In this document: positions 24,936 to 32,456 of the stretch, piece after piece
Layout of the letters: each line of letters opens with the position of its first letter
Numbering within the stretch: the first letter of the stretch is position 1
Source of the DNA: SXRF01 sp039808985
GTDB taxonomy: Bacteria > Pseudomonadota > Alphaproteobacteria > Rickettsiales > SXRF01
Assembly: GCA_039808985.1 (NCBI GenBank)
Contig: JBDHUC010000019.1
Span: 1 to 38,303, forward strand
Direction: 5' to 3'
DNA length: 38,303 nucleotides
Notes under the pieces: model-generated
Seen by the model: only the letters and a program-made list of their open reading frames with translations
Told to the model about the DNA's origin: nothing
Databases searched by the model: none
Position numbers and translations under genes: made by a program

Positions 24936-25262
24936 TTATTTAGCGATTATTTTACCTTTGGCGGTAGATTCATGGAATTCACCGACAAAAGGATACTCGC
25001 CAGCTTTAAGCGGCCCGATAAATACTATGCCTTCCGAATTCCCGGCAATGACTTTTTCACGGGAAAGCTCATGGCTTTCAAATTCCTCCGAAGATGGATC
25101 CTGGTTTTTAATTACCAGCTTCACTTTCTGGTTTACCGGAACTTCTATGGAATCAGGGCTGAATTTATGATCCTTAATTGTAATTTCAAAAACCGGCGTT
25201 TCAGCAAAGGCAGGGGCAGAAAAACAAGCTATTAAAGCAGCGGCGGCGATTAATTTTTTCAT
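24936..25262 (-). CDS. Periplasmic cupredoxin-domain protein linked to FTR1
   Basis: The 108-residue protein has a clear signal peptide with AFA at the cut site, leaving about 88 residues of cupredoxin fold. Family phrases are FEITIKDHKFSPDSIEVP, EEFESHELSREKVI, and GPLKAGEYPFVGEFHESTAKG. Histidines in ESHEL and EFHES could bind a metal, but the blue-copper cysteine is absent. Similar domains form the EfeO N-terminus and stand-alone partners of FTR1 permeases, where they may handle or oxidise iron with copper. It is the first gene of the trio, directly behind the Fur-type box. Confidence 0.88.
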   Translation of the reverse strand: MKKLIAAAALIACFSAPAFAETPVFEITIKDHKFSPDSIEVPVNQKVKLVIKNQDPSSEEFESHELSREKVIAGNSEGIVFIGPLKAGEYPFVGEFHESTAKGKIIAK

Positions 25263-25291
25263 AAAATCCTAATTAAACAAAAACGTTGATA

Positions 25292-25320
25292 ATTATATTA
25301 ATTCGTCACTTGTAACGCAA
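25292..25320 (-). promoter_or_regulatory. Promoter of the cupredoxin-FTR1-barrel operon
   Basis: On the minus strand TTGCGT (25320-25315) is separated by exactly 17 bases from a perfect TATAAT (25297-25292). Transcription would start near 25286, about 24 bases before the cupredoxin ATG. The Fur-type palindrome lies one base upstream of the -35 box. Confidence 0.6.
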
Positions 25321-25321
25321 C

Positions 25322-25336
25322 TGCGAATCATTCGCA
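25322..25336. promoter_or_regulatory. Fur-type 7-1-7 operator of the iron operon
   Basis: TGCGAAT-C-ATTCGCA is a perfect 7-1-7 inverted repeat. It keeps the outer TG/CA and inner AAT/ATT of the general Fur box, with GC at the variable positions. It lies next to the -35 box of the iron operon, where a bound Fur-family repressor could block RNA polymerase. Iron-dependent repression is inference, as the regulator gene is not in the window. Confidence 0.6.
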
Positions 25337-25406
25337 AGAAAATAATTGCGCAATATACAATTATCATACCACAAATCTACAGATAGGCTTTCAATGTGAA
25401 TACGGC

Positions 25407-25625
25407 TTAGTTGCAAGTATACAAATCATCACTTGTGCAGGAGAGGACGGTTGGCTGTGTGTAATTGCTGTCATTTTCGTAAACATCGCGGTCACGAACC
25501 TTGGAATAATCAATATCATCCCATCCCCCGCCCTGTCTTGTGCCGCTGCAATTGCTAAAAAGCACCAGCACAGCCAACCCTAAAGCCAGGCGCAGCGAAA
25601 TATTTTTATCAATTCCGTATCTCAT
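25407..25625 (-). CDS. Small secreted protein, possible lipoprotein
   Basis: From the ATG at 25625 the product has 72 residues. It has a hydrophobic segment LRLALGLAVLVLF followed by SNCSG, which could be an atypical lipobox, and a short polar mature part containing DIDYSKVRDRDVYEND and ending SCTSDDLYTCN. A TTG three codons upstream would extend it slightly. Lipidation is doubtful because FSN before the cysteine is unusual. The function is unknown. It stands alone between gltA, divergent, and the iron operon promoter. Confidence 0.5.
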   Translation of the reverse strand: MRYGIDKNISLRLALGLAVLVLFSNCSGTRQGGGWDDIDYSKVRDRDVYENDSNYTQPTVLSCTSDDLYTCN

Positions 25626-25762
25626 ACAAACCAACCTTAATACCGCGAAAAAACACTATATGTCATACTCTATATAAGAATTTAATATAGAAAATAAAAT
25701 ATTGTTTTGTAATTATTTTATAAATACTTTCTTTACTTTTATCTGCAATTATCAAATCAATC

Positions 25763-25790
25763 CCGATATTATCGGTCTATTATTGACCGG
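25763..25790 (+). promoter_or_regulatory. Alternative hairpins in the gltA leader
   Basis: CCGAT-att-ATCGG (25763-25775) and CGGTC-tattatt-GACCG (25773-25789) share bases, so only one can form at a time. They lie about 30-60 bases before the gltA ATG, which has GGAG about nine bases upstream. They could be operator half-sites or a switchable leader; both stems are short, so this may be chance. Confidence 0.25.
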
Positions 25791-25820
25791 ATTTAAAAAC
25801 ATAGAAATGGAGTTGTTGCA

Positions 25821-27155
25821 ATGTCCAAAATTGAATCTGTCGCTGCAAAACAATCTGCATCCGCCTCAAACCGAAATGTAACCTTGTCTGTAGACGGAAA
25901 AAATATTTCTTTCCCGGTTTATGACGCGACCGAAGGCCAGAGCGTATTCGATATAAGCAAGCTATATGCAGAAAGCGGCATGTTTACATTCGATCCCGGC
26001 TTCATGTCTACTGCTTCTTGCGAATCTAAAATCACTTTTATTGATGGTGATGCAGGAATACTACGCTACCGTGGTTACGATATAGACACTCTAGCCGAAC
26101 AAAGCGATTACCTGGAAGTAGCGCATTTACTGCTTTATGGCGAATTACCCAATGCAGAAGAGAAAAAATCCTTTAACCGTACAATTACCATGCATACCAT
26201 GGTTCATGAACAGTTGCACTTTTTATTCCGCGGTTTTCCACGGGCTTCGCACCCTATGGCGGTTATGGCCGGCGCGGCAGCTTCGCTGGCGGCATTCTAT
26301 CATGATTCGCTGGATGTCAACGATCCAAAACAGCGCGAGATTTCGGCATATCGCCTGATCGCAAAGATGCCAACACTTGCCGCAATGTCCTACAAATATT
26401 CAATCGGCCAGCCGTTTATATACCCGCAAAATGATTTAGGGTTTTCTGAGAATTTCCTGCATATGATGTTCTCAACCCCTTGCGAGAAATACACTGTAAA
26501 TCCTGTACTTGCGCGTGCAATGGATAAAATACTTATTCTCCATGCCGACCATGAACAGAATGCCTCAACCTCAACCGTAAGGCTTGCCGGTTCATCAGGC
26601 GCAAACCCATTTGCCTGCATGAGCGCTGGTATCGCATCGCTCTGGGGCCCTGCCCATGGCGGTGCTAACGAAGCGGTTATCAACATGCTGCGGGAAATTG
26701 GCGATGTAAGCAAAATTCCTGAATTTATACAGAAGGTAAAAGACAAAAACAGTGGTATAAAGCTTATGGGCTTTGGCCACCGCGTTTATAAAAATTATGA
26801 TCCACGTGCAACAGTGCTGCGTGAAACCTGCAAGGAAGTGCTTGCCGAACTTGGCCAGATCAACGAGCCATTGCTGAAAATTGCCGTTGAGCTTGAAAAA
26901 ATTGCCCTTAACGATCCTTATTTCGTTGAGCGCAAACTCTATCCGAACGTTGATTTCTATTCCGGTATCATCTACCGCGCTATGGGTATACCATCAAAAA
27001 TGTTCACCGTCCTGTTCGCAGTAGCGCGCACAGCAGGCTGGATTGCACAGTGGAAAGAAATGATGGAAGATCCAAAAGGAAAGATTGGCCGCCCACGCCA
27101 GCTTTTCACCGGCCCAGCACCACGCCAGTTCGTACCGGTTGCCAAGCGTAAGTAG
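25821..27155 (+). CDS. gltA: Citrate synthase
   Basis: GltA condenses acetyl-CoA and oxaloacetate to citrate at the entry of the TCA cycle. At 444 residues it fits the type II hexameric enzymes of Gram-negatives. Catalytic residues are visible in GPAHGGANEAV near 275, GFGHRVYKNYDPR near 316, and the aspartate of VDFYSG near 376. The N-terminal beta domain begins at VTLSVDGKNISFPV. It is a single gene with its own leader region and convergent to mipZ. A set of stem-loops follows the stop. Confidence 0.97.
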   Translation: MSKIESVAAKQSASASNRNVTLSVDGKNISFPVYDATEGQSVFDISKLYAESGMFTFDPGFMSTASCESKITFIDGDAGILRYRGYDIDTLAEQSDYLEVAHLLLYGELPNAEEKKSFNRTITMHTMVHEQLHFLFRGFPRASHPMAVMAGAAASLAAFYHDSLDVNDPKQREISAYRLIAKMPTLAAMSYKYSIGQPFIYPQNDLGFSENFLHMMFSTPCEKYTVNPVLARAMDKILILHADHEQNASTSTVRLAGSSGANPFACMSAGIASLWGPAHGGANEAVINMLREIGDVSKIPEFIQKVKDKNSGIKLMGFGHRVYKNYDPRATVLRETCKEVLAELGQINEPLLKIAVELEKIALNDPYFVERKLYPNVDFYSGIIYRAMGIPSKMFTVLFAVARTAGWIAQWKEMMEDPKGKIGRPRQLFTGPAPRQFVPVAKRK

Positions 27156-27186
27156 TTAGGCCATCATTACAATTTTTCAGCCTGCC

Positions 27187-27258
27187 ATGCCGTTGTATGA
27201 CGGCATCCGGCATAAAAATCGTTATTTTTATAATTGCAAAATCCCACATGTGGATTTT
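27187..27258. terminator. Hairpin cluster between convergent gltA and mipZ
   Basis: Three inverted repeats fill this gap: ATGCCGT-tgtatg-ACGGCAT (27187-27206), AAAAAT-cgtt-ATTTTT (27214-27229), and AAAATCC/GGATTTT around CACATGT (27238-27258). The second places a T run after the first for gltA, and the third could end mipZ transcripts from the other side. Bidirectional termination is inferred from position and shape. Confidence 0.5.
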
Positions 27259-27330
27259 GTTAGCACATGAAATGAAGGATAACAACGCGCACAATTAAAG
27301 CGAAACGCTCTAGGTTTGGATGTCCAGATT

Positions 27331-28410
27331 CTAGGAAGCCAGCGCTTCTAATTCCCTTACCGGCCCGGATTCAGCCTTAACAGGTTCAACGGCACTGCCA
27401 ATAGAATTTCCTGAAGAATTGCCAGGGGAATTGCTATTTGCTGTTTCCTTTGCAGGTTCCCCGGCCGCTTCCTTAACCTCTTCCCTGGCTTCATCTTTTT
27501 TATTCTGGGCTTCTTCCTTTGCGCCCGCTTCATCAACGGTCTGCTTGTTAATATGCTCATCAAGCTTGGCGATGCGCAGGGTTTTAAGCAAATCGCGCAC
27601 TTCCTGGCGTGCCGCAACATGCGAAAGGGAAAGCCCTACCCCGCCGTTCATCTCCATAATATCAAGCACTGTAAGCCCCTGCAGGAACATTTCACGGAAA
27701 ATAACACGCTCAGAAAACCCCGGCGCAACACGGAAGCCGATGCGCCGTGCAAGCTCGCCGGTTGCCTGCGTCATGAAACGCTTGTTTTTAGCATCAATAT
27801 TACTCAGGCGGTTACGCATCACAATCCATTCAATCGAGCCGCCATCGCGCTTTGCGCGCATAAGCTTCTGCTCCCACACCATCTCGCTGTAAATACTAGG
27901 CTTAATGATCTTCATGGTCTGGCCATCAACATTGGCAAGCACGTCAAGATCAACGAAGCTGTCATTTATCGGGGTTATTATAGTGTCGGCATGAGCGTGG
28001 GCTACGCGGGAAAGGTAGGTATCGCTACCAGGACTGTCCACAACCACAAAATCATTGGTTTCAATAAGCCGTTGCAGGGTTTTGGTAAGGCGTTCGCGGT
28101 CATCCTCCTCGGCTTCCTGCACAATATTGAACGGGCTGCGCTGCACCACAACATGCTGCGGCTGCGGCAACGCCACATTTTCCTTAAGGATAGTCTGGCG
28201 ACGGTTCTCAAGATAGCGCGAAAGCGAGCGCTGGCGCGAATCAATATCTATAGTGCCAACTGAAAAACCAAGGCGCAGCAAGGCCACGATAAGATGCATG
28301 CAGGTGGTCGTCTTACCCGAACCGCCTTTTTCATTACCCAATACAATAACATGCGCTTTTTTGGATGGCGCTGGTGTCTGTGCCGACACGTTAAATATAG
28401 GCTGTGTCAT
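27331..28410 (-). CDS. mipZ: Division-plane positioning ATPase MipZ
   Basis: MipZ is a ParA-like ATPase that forms a gradient from the poles and keeps FtsZ at mid-cell in alphaproteobacteria. From the ATG at 28410 the protein has 359 residues. It has HVIVLGNEKGGSGKTTTCMH (deviant Walker A), IDIDSRQRSLSRYLENRR, FVVVDSPGSD (Walker B region), and a conserved WIVMRNRLS. The DSRQRSL and RYLENR wording separates MipZ from ordinary ParA. About 80 C-terminal residues are a low-complexity tail rich in Glu, Lys, Ala, Asn and Ser. A TTG five codons upstream is less likely as the start. Confidence 0.93.
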   Translation of the reverse strand: MTQPIFNVSAQTPAPSKKAHVIVLGNEKGGSGKTTTCMHLIVALLRLGFSVGTIDIDSRQRSLSRYLENRRQTILKENVALPQPQHVVVQRSPFNIVQEAEEDDRERLTKTLQRLIETNDFVVVDSPGSDTYLSRVAHAHADTIITPINDSFVDLDVLANVDGQTMKIIKPSIYSEMVWEQKLMRAKRDGGSIEWIVMRNRLSNIDAKNKRFMTQATGELARRIGFRVAPGFSERVIFREMFLQGLTVLDIMEMNGGVGLSLSHVAARQEVRDLLKTLRIAKLDEHINKQTVDEAGAKEEAQNKKDEAREEVKEAAGEPAKETANSNSPGNSSGNSIGSAVEPVKAESGPVRELEALAS

Positions 28411-28475
28411 AATATTTACCCCCAATGTTCTCTAATTTTTTATGAGTATAGCCTTCACTAATTATGACTCAAGCA

Positions 28476-29237
28476 TTATCGCACATCATGCAGAAAAAAA
28501 TATGCCGTCATAGAAAAACCAATCACACTTACCAGCTTGCGTATGTGCTGCGGCGCGATTTTAAGAGCCATGCGCGCGCCCATATATCCACCGAATATTC
28601 CGCCAGCTATCATTACCGCAGCAATGTTCCACATAACCGCGCCTGCCAGAATAAATATAACAACCGTTGCCATATTTATAGTAGCGGAAAGCAATGTTTT
28701 AAGCGCGTTCATTTTATGAATATCAGACAGGCCCATAAGCTGCAGCATCGCAAGCATCAATATACCGATACCAGCCCCGAAATATCCGCCGTAAAAGGAT
28801 ATAACCATCTGCATAGACATTGCAACCAGGGGCTGGCCTTTTGAATGCGGAAAATTTTTATGCAAAAGATCAATTACATAATGCCCAAAAGTAAAAATCA
28901 GTGTTGCGGCAAGCAAAAGCCAGGGAACCAGGTTTTTAAATGTAACTTCAGAAGTATATAAAAGCGTGAGTGAACCGGCGGTTCCACCAATTACGCACAC
29001 GACAAGAAGCGGAAGCAGTTTTTTGCGGTTTGTTACCAGTTCTTTTCGATAACCGTAAGTGCTGGAAATCGTCCCCGGCCACAGGGCAATAGTACTCATT
29101 ATATTGGCCTGCAGCGGCGTAAGGCCATAAAAAACAAATACTGGAAAGGTTAGGAAAGTTCCGCCCCCGGCTACCGAATTGATAGCTGCAGCAATGGCAG
29201 GAACAATAAAAAAAAGTGATATGTCCAGAAAATTCAT
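28476..29237 (-). CDS. TSUP (TauE/SafE) family membrane exporter
   Basis: The 253-residue protein has about eight hydrophobic helices and the TSUP repeat signature: SVAGGGTFLTFPVFVFYGLTP in the first half and FYGGYFGAGIGILMLAML in the second. Such proteins move sulfite, sulfonates or other small anions, or sulfur compounds, across the inner membrane. The substrate cannot be read from sequence. It lies 65 bases upstream of mipZ on the same strand and divergent from rpiB. No sulfur-metabolism genes are nearby. Confidence 0.88.
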   Translation of the reverse strand: MNFLDISLFFIVPAIAAAINSVAGGGTFLTFPVFVFYGLTPLQANIMSTIALWPGTISSTYGYRKELVTNRKKLLPLLVVCVIGGTAGSLTLLYTSEVTFKNLVPWLLLAATLIFTFGHYVIDLLHKNFPHSKGQPLVAMSMQMVISFYGGYFGAGIGILMLAMLQLMGLSDIHKMNALKTLLSATINMATVVIFILAGAVMWNIAAVMIAGGIFGGYMGARMALKIAPQHIRKLVSVIGFSMTAYFFLHDVR

Positions 29238-29386
29238 TATATTAACGATTTTTATCTATTTAGTTAGGGAAGCTTGCGCTTTTTATTTAAGCATGCCAAA
29301 ATGGCTGGGCCTTATCCTAATAGCTATATATGGTAGGTGCAAATAATTTTGCTAACAAACTTATACAATATATAATAATTATTTCG

Positions 29387-29839
29387 ATGAAAAACAGAAT
29401 AATCGCAATCGCCAGCGACCATGGCGGGGTTGAGTTGAAGCAATCCCTGTCACGCCATTTGCAGGAATCAGGCATTGAAGTTGCAGATCTCGGAACAAAC
29501 GATGCCGAATCAGTTGATTATCCTGATTATGCAGAGAAACTTTGCAAATGGGTTGAAAAAAATCCAGAAAACACTGGCATACTTATCTGCGGCTCAGGCA
29601 TCGGCATGAGCATAGCCGCCAACCGCAACCCTAATATCCGCGCCGCTTTATGCCATGATGGCCTTTCTGCAAGCCTTTCACGAAGGCATAACGATGCCAA
29701 TGTTTTATGCCTTGGCGCACGGCTTATTGGCATAGAAACTGCAAAAGATTGCGTGAAGGAATTTTTAAACAGCGAATTTGAGGGTGGAAGACACCAGAAA
29801 CGCATAGATAAATTATCAAATTTTTCAAAGAGAAAATAG
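29387..29839 (+). CDS. rpiB: Ribose 5-phosphate isomerase B
   Basis: RpiB interconverts ribose 5-phosphate and ribulose 5-phosphate. The ATG at 29387 gives 150 residues starting MKNRIIAIASDHGG, the family start; the longer frame from 29330 adds residues the family lacks. The catalytic cysteine is in GILICGSGIGMSIAANR, and SRRHNDANVLCLGARLIG holds the phosphate-binding and conserved segment. VDYPDYA also matches. glyA begins nine bases after the stop, the usual alphaproteobacterial rpiB-glyA pair. Confidence 0.95.
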   Translation: MKNRIIAIASDHGGVELKQSLSRHLQESGIEVADLGTNDAESVDYPDYAEKLCKWVEKNPENTGILICGSGIGMSIAANRNPNIRAALCHDGLSASLSRRHNDANVLCLGARLIGIETAKDCVKEFLNSEFEGGRHQKRIDKLSNFSKRK

Positions 29840-29848
29840 GAAAACAAA

Positions 29849-31162
29849 ATGAACAACACCGCTAAAAAACTGGATATGAACATGAACGCTTTTTTTGAAT
29901 CTGACCTTGCAACCGCCGACCCGGAAATTTTTGCTGCGCTGGAAAAAGAACTTTCCCGTCAGCAGGACGGCATTGAGCTTATCGCCTCTGAAAATATCGT
30001 AAGCAAGGCTGTGCTTCGCGCCCAAGGATCAGTTCTAACCAATAAATATGCGGAAGGTTATCCGCATAAGCGTTATTACGGCGGGTGTGAATTTGTGGAT
30101 ATTGCCGAGCAACTGGCGATAGAGCGCGCCTGCAAACTGTTTAGCTGCAAATTTGCCAACGTACAACCCAACTCCGGCTCACAGGCGAACCAAGGTGTAT
30201 TCCTTGCCTTGCTGCAACCGGGCGACACTTTCCTTGGTATGTCGCTGGCAGCGGGTGGTCACTTAACCCACGGCGCAGCGCCGAATATGTCCGGCAAATG
30301 GTTTAAGGCGGTGCAATATGGTGTGCGTGAATCTGACGCACTTATTGATTATGATGAAGTAGAACGCCTTGCCAAAGAACATAAACCAAAACTTATAATC
30401 GCTGGTGGTTCGGCTTATTGCCGGGTGATTGATTTTGCCCGCTTCCGCAAAATAGCTGATTCTGTTGGTGCTATTTTCATGGTGGATATGGCGCATTATG
30501 CCGGACTTATCGCCGCCGGTGTATACCCCTCGCCTTTCCCGCACGCGCATGTGGCAACCACCACCACCCATAAAACCCTGCGCGGCCCTCGTGGCGGCAT
30601 GATCCTTACCAATGATGAGGAGCTGGCTAAAAAATTCAATTCAGCGATTTTCCCCGGCGCACAAGGCGGCCCTTTAATGCATGTTATCGCTGCCAAGGCT
30701 GTTGCCTTTGGTGAAGCACTGCAACCATCTTTCAAAGAATATGGCAAAGCCATTATTGATAATGCCCGCGCGCTGGCGGATACACTGGTAAAACGCGGCG
30801 TGAATATCGTAACCGGCGGCACAGATTCACACCTGATGCTGGTTGACCTGCGCCCGAAAAAAGTAACCGGCAAAGCCGCCGAAGAGAGCTTAGAACGGGC
30901 TGGACTTACCTGCAACAAAAACGCTATTCCTTTTGACCCGGAAAAACCTTTTGTTACTTCCGGCATCCGCCTTGGCACACCTGCGGGGACAACCCGCGGC
31001 TTTGGCGTGGCGGAGTTTAAACAGATAGGTGAACTTATCGGCGATGTGCTGGACGGGCTTGCAACTGGCGGTGATAACTCCGCAGTTGAAGCCAAAGTAA
31101 AAGCCAAAGTTGCCGAACTATGCAAAAAATTCCCGATTTATAATGGGTTGGATCAGAGGTAA
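29849..31162 (+). CDS. glyA: Serine hydroxymethyltransferase
   Basis: GlyA converts serine to glycine and charges tetrahydrofolate with a one-carbon unit. The 437-residue PLP enzyme has IELIASENIVS, NKYAEGYPHKRYYGG, NVQPNSGSQANQ, and VDMAHYAGLIAAG. The PLP lysine is in TTTTHKTLRGPRGG near residue 243, and TSGIRLGTPAGTTRGF follows. AGGA lies ahead of the ATG. It is followed by brnT, which separates it from nrdR, its normal neighbour. Confidence 0.97.
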   Translation: MNNTAKKLDMNMNAFFESDLATADPEIFAALEKELSRQQDGIELIASENIVSKAVLRAQGSVLTNKYAEGYPHKRYYGGCEFVDIAEQLAIERACKLFSCKFANVQPNSGSQANQGVFLALLQPGDTFLGMSLAAGGHLTHGAAPNMSGKWFKAVQYGVRESDALIDYDEVERLAKEHKPKLIIAGGSAYCRVIDFARFRKIADSVGAIFMVDMAHYAGLIAAGVYPSPFPHAHVATTTTHKTLRGPRGGMILTNDEELAKKFNSAIFPGAQGGPLMHVIAAKAVAFGEALQPSFKEYGKAIIDNARALADTLVKRGVNIVTGGTDSHLMLVDLRPKKVTGKAAEESLERAGLTCNKNAIPFDPEKPFVTSGIRLGTPAGTTRGFGVAEFKQIGELIGDVLDGLATGGDNSAVEAKVKAKVAELCKKFPIYNGLDQR

Positions 31163-31223
31163 TCAATACTTTTCGTATTTACAAAAACTATTGACTTACT
31201 ATTTATAATATGAGAAAATTTGC

Positions 31224-31526
31224 TTGGAATTAGAATATGATACAGTCAAAAATAAGCAAAATATTGCAAAACACGGTGTATCTTTTGATGACGTAGCTGA
31301 TTTTGTGTGGGCTGAAAGTATAACAACTCCTGATGAGCGCTTTGACTATGGCGAACATCGACTTGTTAGCTATGGAATGCTTAATGATAGATTACATGTT
31401 TTAATATGGACTATAAGAAACGGCAAAATTCGACCAATAAGTTTTCGTAAAGCCAACAAAAGGGAAAAGGAATTTTATGAAAAAAAGAAAAAAAGAACCG
31501 AACCCCGACAAGCCACTATCCACTAA
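31224..31526 (+). CDS. brnT: BrnT-family toxin of a type II toxin-antitoxin module
   Basis: BrnT toxins are small RNases with a RelE-like fold that stop translation. This 100-residue protein has the family opening ELEYDTVKNKQNIAKHGVSFDDVADF, cited in short as NIAKHGVSF. It also has DERFDYGEHRLVSYG, LHVLIWTIRNGKIRPISFRKANKREKEFY with the IRPIS-RKA core, and a basic tail. The start is TTG, as no ATG fits before the first beta strand; a TATAAT box lies at 31204-31209, so the leader would be very short. The antitoxin gene overlaps its 3' end by 50 bases. Confidence 0.88.
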   Translation: MELEYDTVKNKQNIAKHGVSFDDVADFVWAESITTPDERFDYGEHRLVSYGMLNDRLHVLIWTIRNGKIRPISFRKANKREKEFYEKKKKRTEPRQATIH

Positions 31527-31752
31527 AGACATGGAAAGCGGAAACTGGGTGCACGGCATTGATGGGCTGCCAAAAGAAGCACAAAAAGCAATCCGCAAGA
31601 TGATGGGCAGGCCACGCTCAGAAAAGCCAAAAAAGATCATATCTTTTCGCTTCGACAGCGACATAATAGAACACTTAAAAGATTGCGTGACTGGCTATAA
31701 CACAAGGGTGGAAAACATCCTGCGCGAAGCAATAAAGCAAGGAAAACTATAA
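31477..31752 (+). CDS. brnA: BrnA-family antitoxin
   Basis: BrnA neutralises BrnT and usually represses the operon. The 91-residue protein has a basic N-terminal region, GRPRSEKPKKIISFRFDSDIIEHLKD as the ribbon-helix-helix-like part (core SFRFDSDIIEHLK), and YNTRVENILREAIKQG at the end, as in BrnA proteins. It overlaps brnT by 50 bases in another frame, and its stop overlaps the nrdR ATG as TAATG. The toxin-then-antitoxin order is the normal one for this family. Confidence 0.85.
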   Translation: MKKRKKEPNPDKPLSTKDMESGNWVHGIDGLPKEAQKAIRKMMGRPRSEKPKKIISFRFDSDIIEHLKDCVTGYNTRVENILREAIKQGKL

Positions 31753-32210
31753 TGAAATGTCCATTTTGCGGTCATCTTGATACACAGGTAAAGGATTCAC
31801 GTCCGAGCGAAGATGGACTTACCATCCGCAGACGCCGTTTCTGCCCTGAATGTAATTCACGCTTTACCACCTTCGAGAGAGTGCAACTACGCGAACTTAC
31901 GGTTCTTAAGAAAAGTGGGGAAAGGCGGATGTTCGATCGTGACAAGCTTGCGCGCTCAATAGGAATCGCCCTGCGTAAACGCTCCATCCAGCCCGAACAG
32001 GTTGAACAACTGCTTACCCGCATCACCCAGAAGCTCGAAAGCCTTGGCGAGAATGAGATACCTACTTCCCTTATTGGAAAAACCGTAATGGATGAACTTA
32101 AAAAACTTGATAGCGTAGCCTATATAAGATTCGCTTCAGTTTACCATGATTTCAGCGAAGCCAAGGATTTCGAAGATATTGTAGAGGAGCTTGGGAAAAA
32201 GGATGAATAA
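31752..32210 (+). CDS. nrdR: Transcriptional repressor NrdR
   Basis: NrdR senses ATP/dATP and represses ribonucleotide reductase genes by binding NrdR boxes. The 152-residue protein starts MKCPFCGHLDTQVKDSRPSE with a zinc ribbon completed by RRRFCPEC. The ATP cone follows, with VLKKSGERRMFDRDKLARSI and VAYIRFASVYHDF. Length and motifs are standard. The ATG overlaps the brnA stop by one base, which would couple nrdR translation to the toxin-antitoxin transcript. Confidence 0.96.
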   Translation: MKCPFCGHLDTQVKDSRPSEDGLTIRRRRFCPECNSRFTTFERVQLRELTVLKKSGERRMFDRDKLARSIGIALRKRSIQPEQVEQLLTRITQKLESLGENEIPTSLIGKTVMDELKKLDSVAYIRFASVYHDFSEAKDFEDIVEELGKKDE

Positions 32211-32451
32211 AAAATTATTATTAGCCTCGTTTTTATTACTGTCTGGCTGCGAAACTATTTACAATGCTGCAGATAGCCTTGGCAGCCACATGCCAACTAT
32301 AGGCGAGCCATGCCGCCACTGGCAGTGCATGACCGATGAAGGCCAGAGGCAGAGCGACATGAACAGGCGCATGGAGGAAGCAGCAAAAAACACTGCCGCA
32401 TCTAAAACAGCACAGCCTCAAAACCAGCAAGCCACGCCAGATCAAAAATAA
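32203..32451 (+). CDS. Small lipoprotein of unknown function
   Basis: From the ATG at 32203 the product has 82 residues. It has a lipoprotein signal MNKKLLLASFLLLSGC with a good LSGC lipobox, a short region with two cysteines (EPCRHWQC), and a Gln/Ala/Asn-rich disordered tail. The EPCRHWQC pair might form a disulfide. I do not recognise a family. A TTG at 32191 is also open but would put four extra residues before the signal. It overlaps nrdR by eight bases and precedes ribD by five. Confidence 0.65.
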   Translation: MNKKLLLASFLLLSGCETIYNAADSLGSHMPTIGEPCRHWQCMTDEGQRQSDMNRRMEEAAKNTAASKTAQPQNQQATPDQK

Positions 32452-32456
32452 ATTAT

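Noticed and set aside
31191..31209. TTGACT and TATAAT ahead of brnT as a promoter pair
   Set aside because: They are only seven bases apart, so they cannot be the -35 and -10 of one promoter; only the TATAAT is kept as a possible -10.
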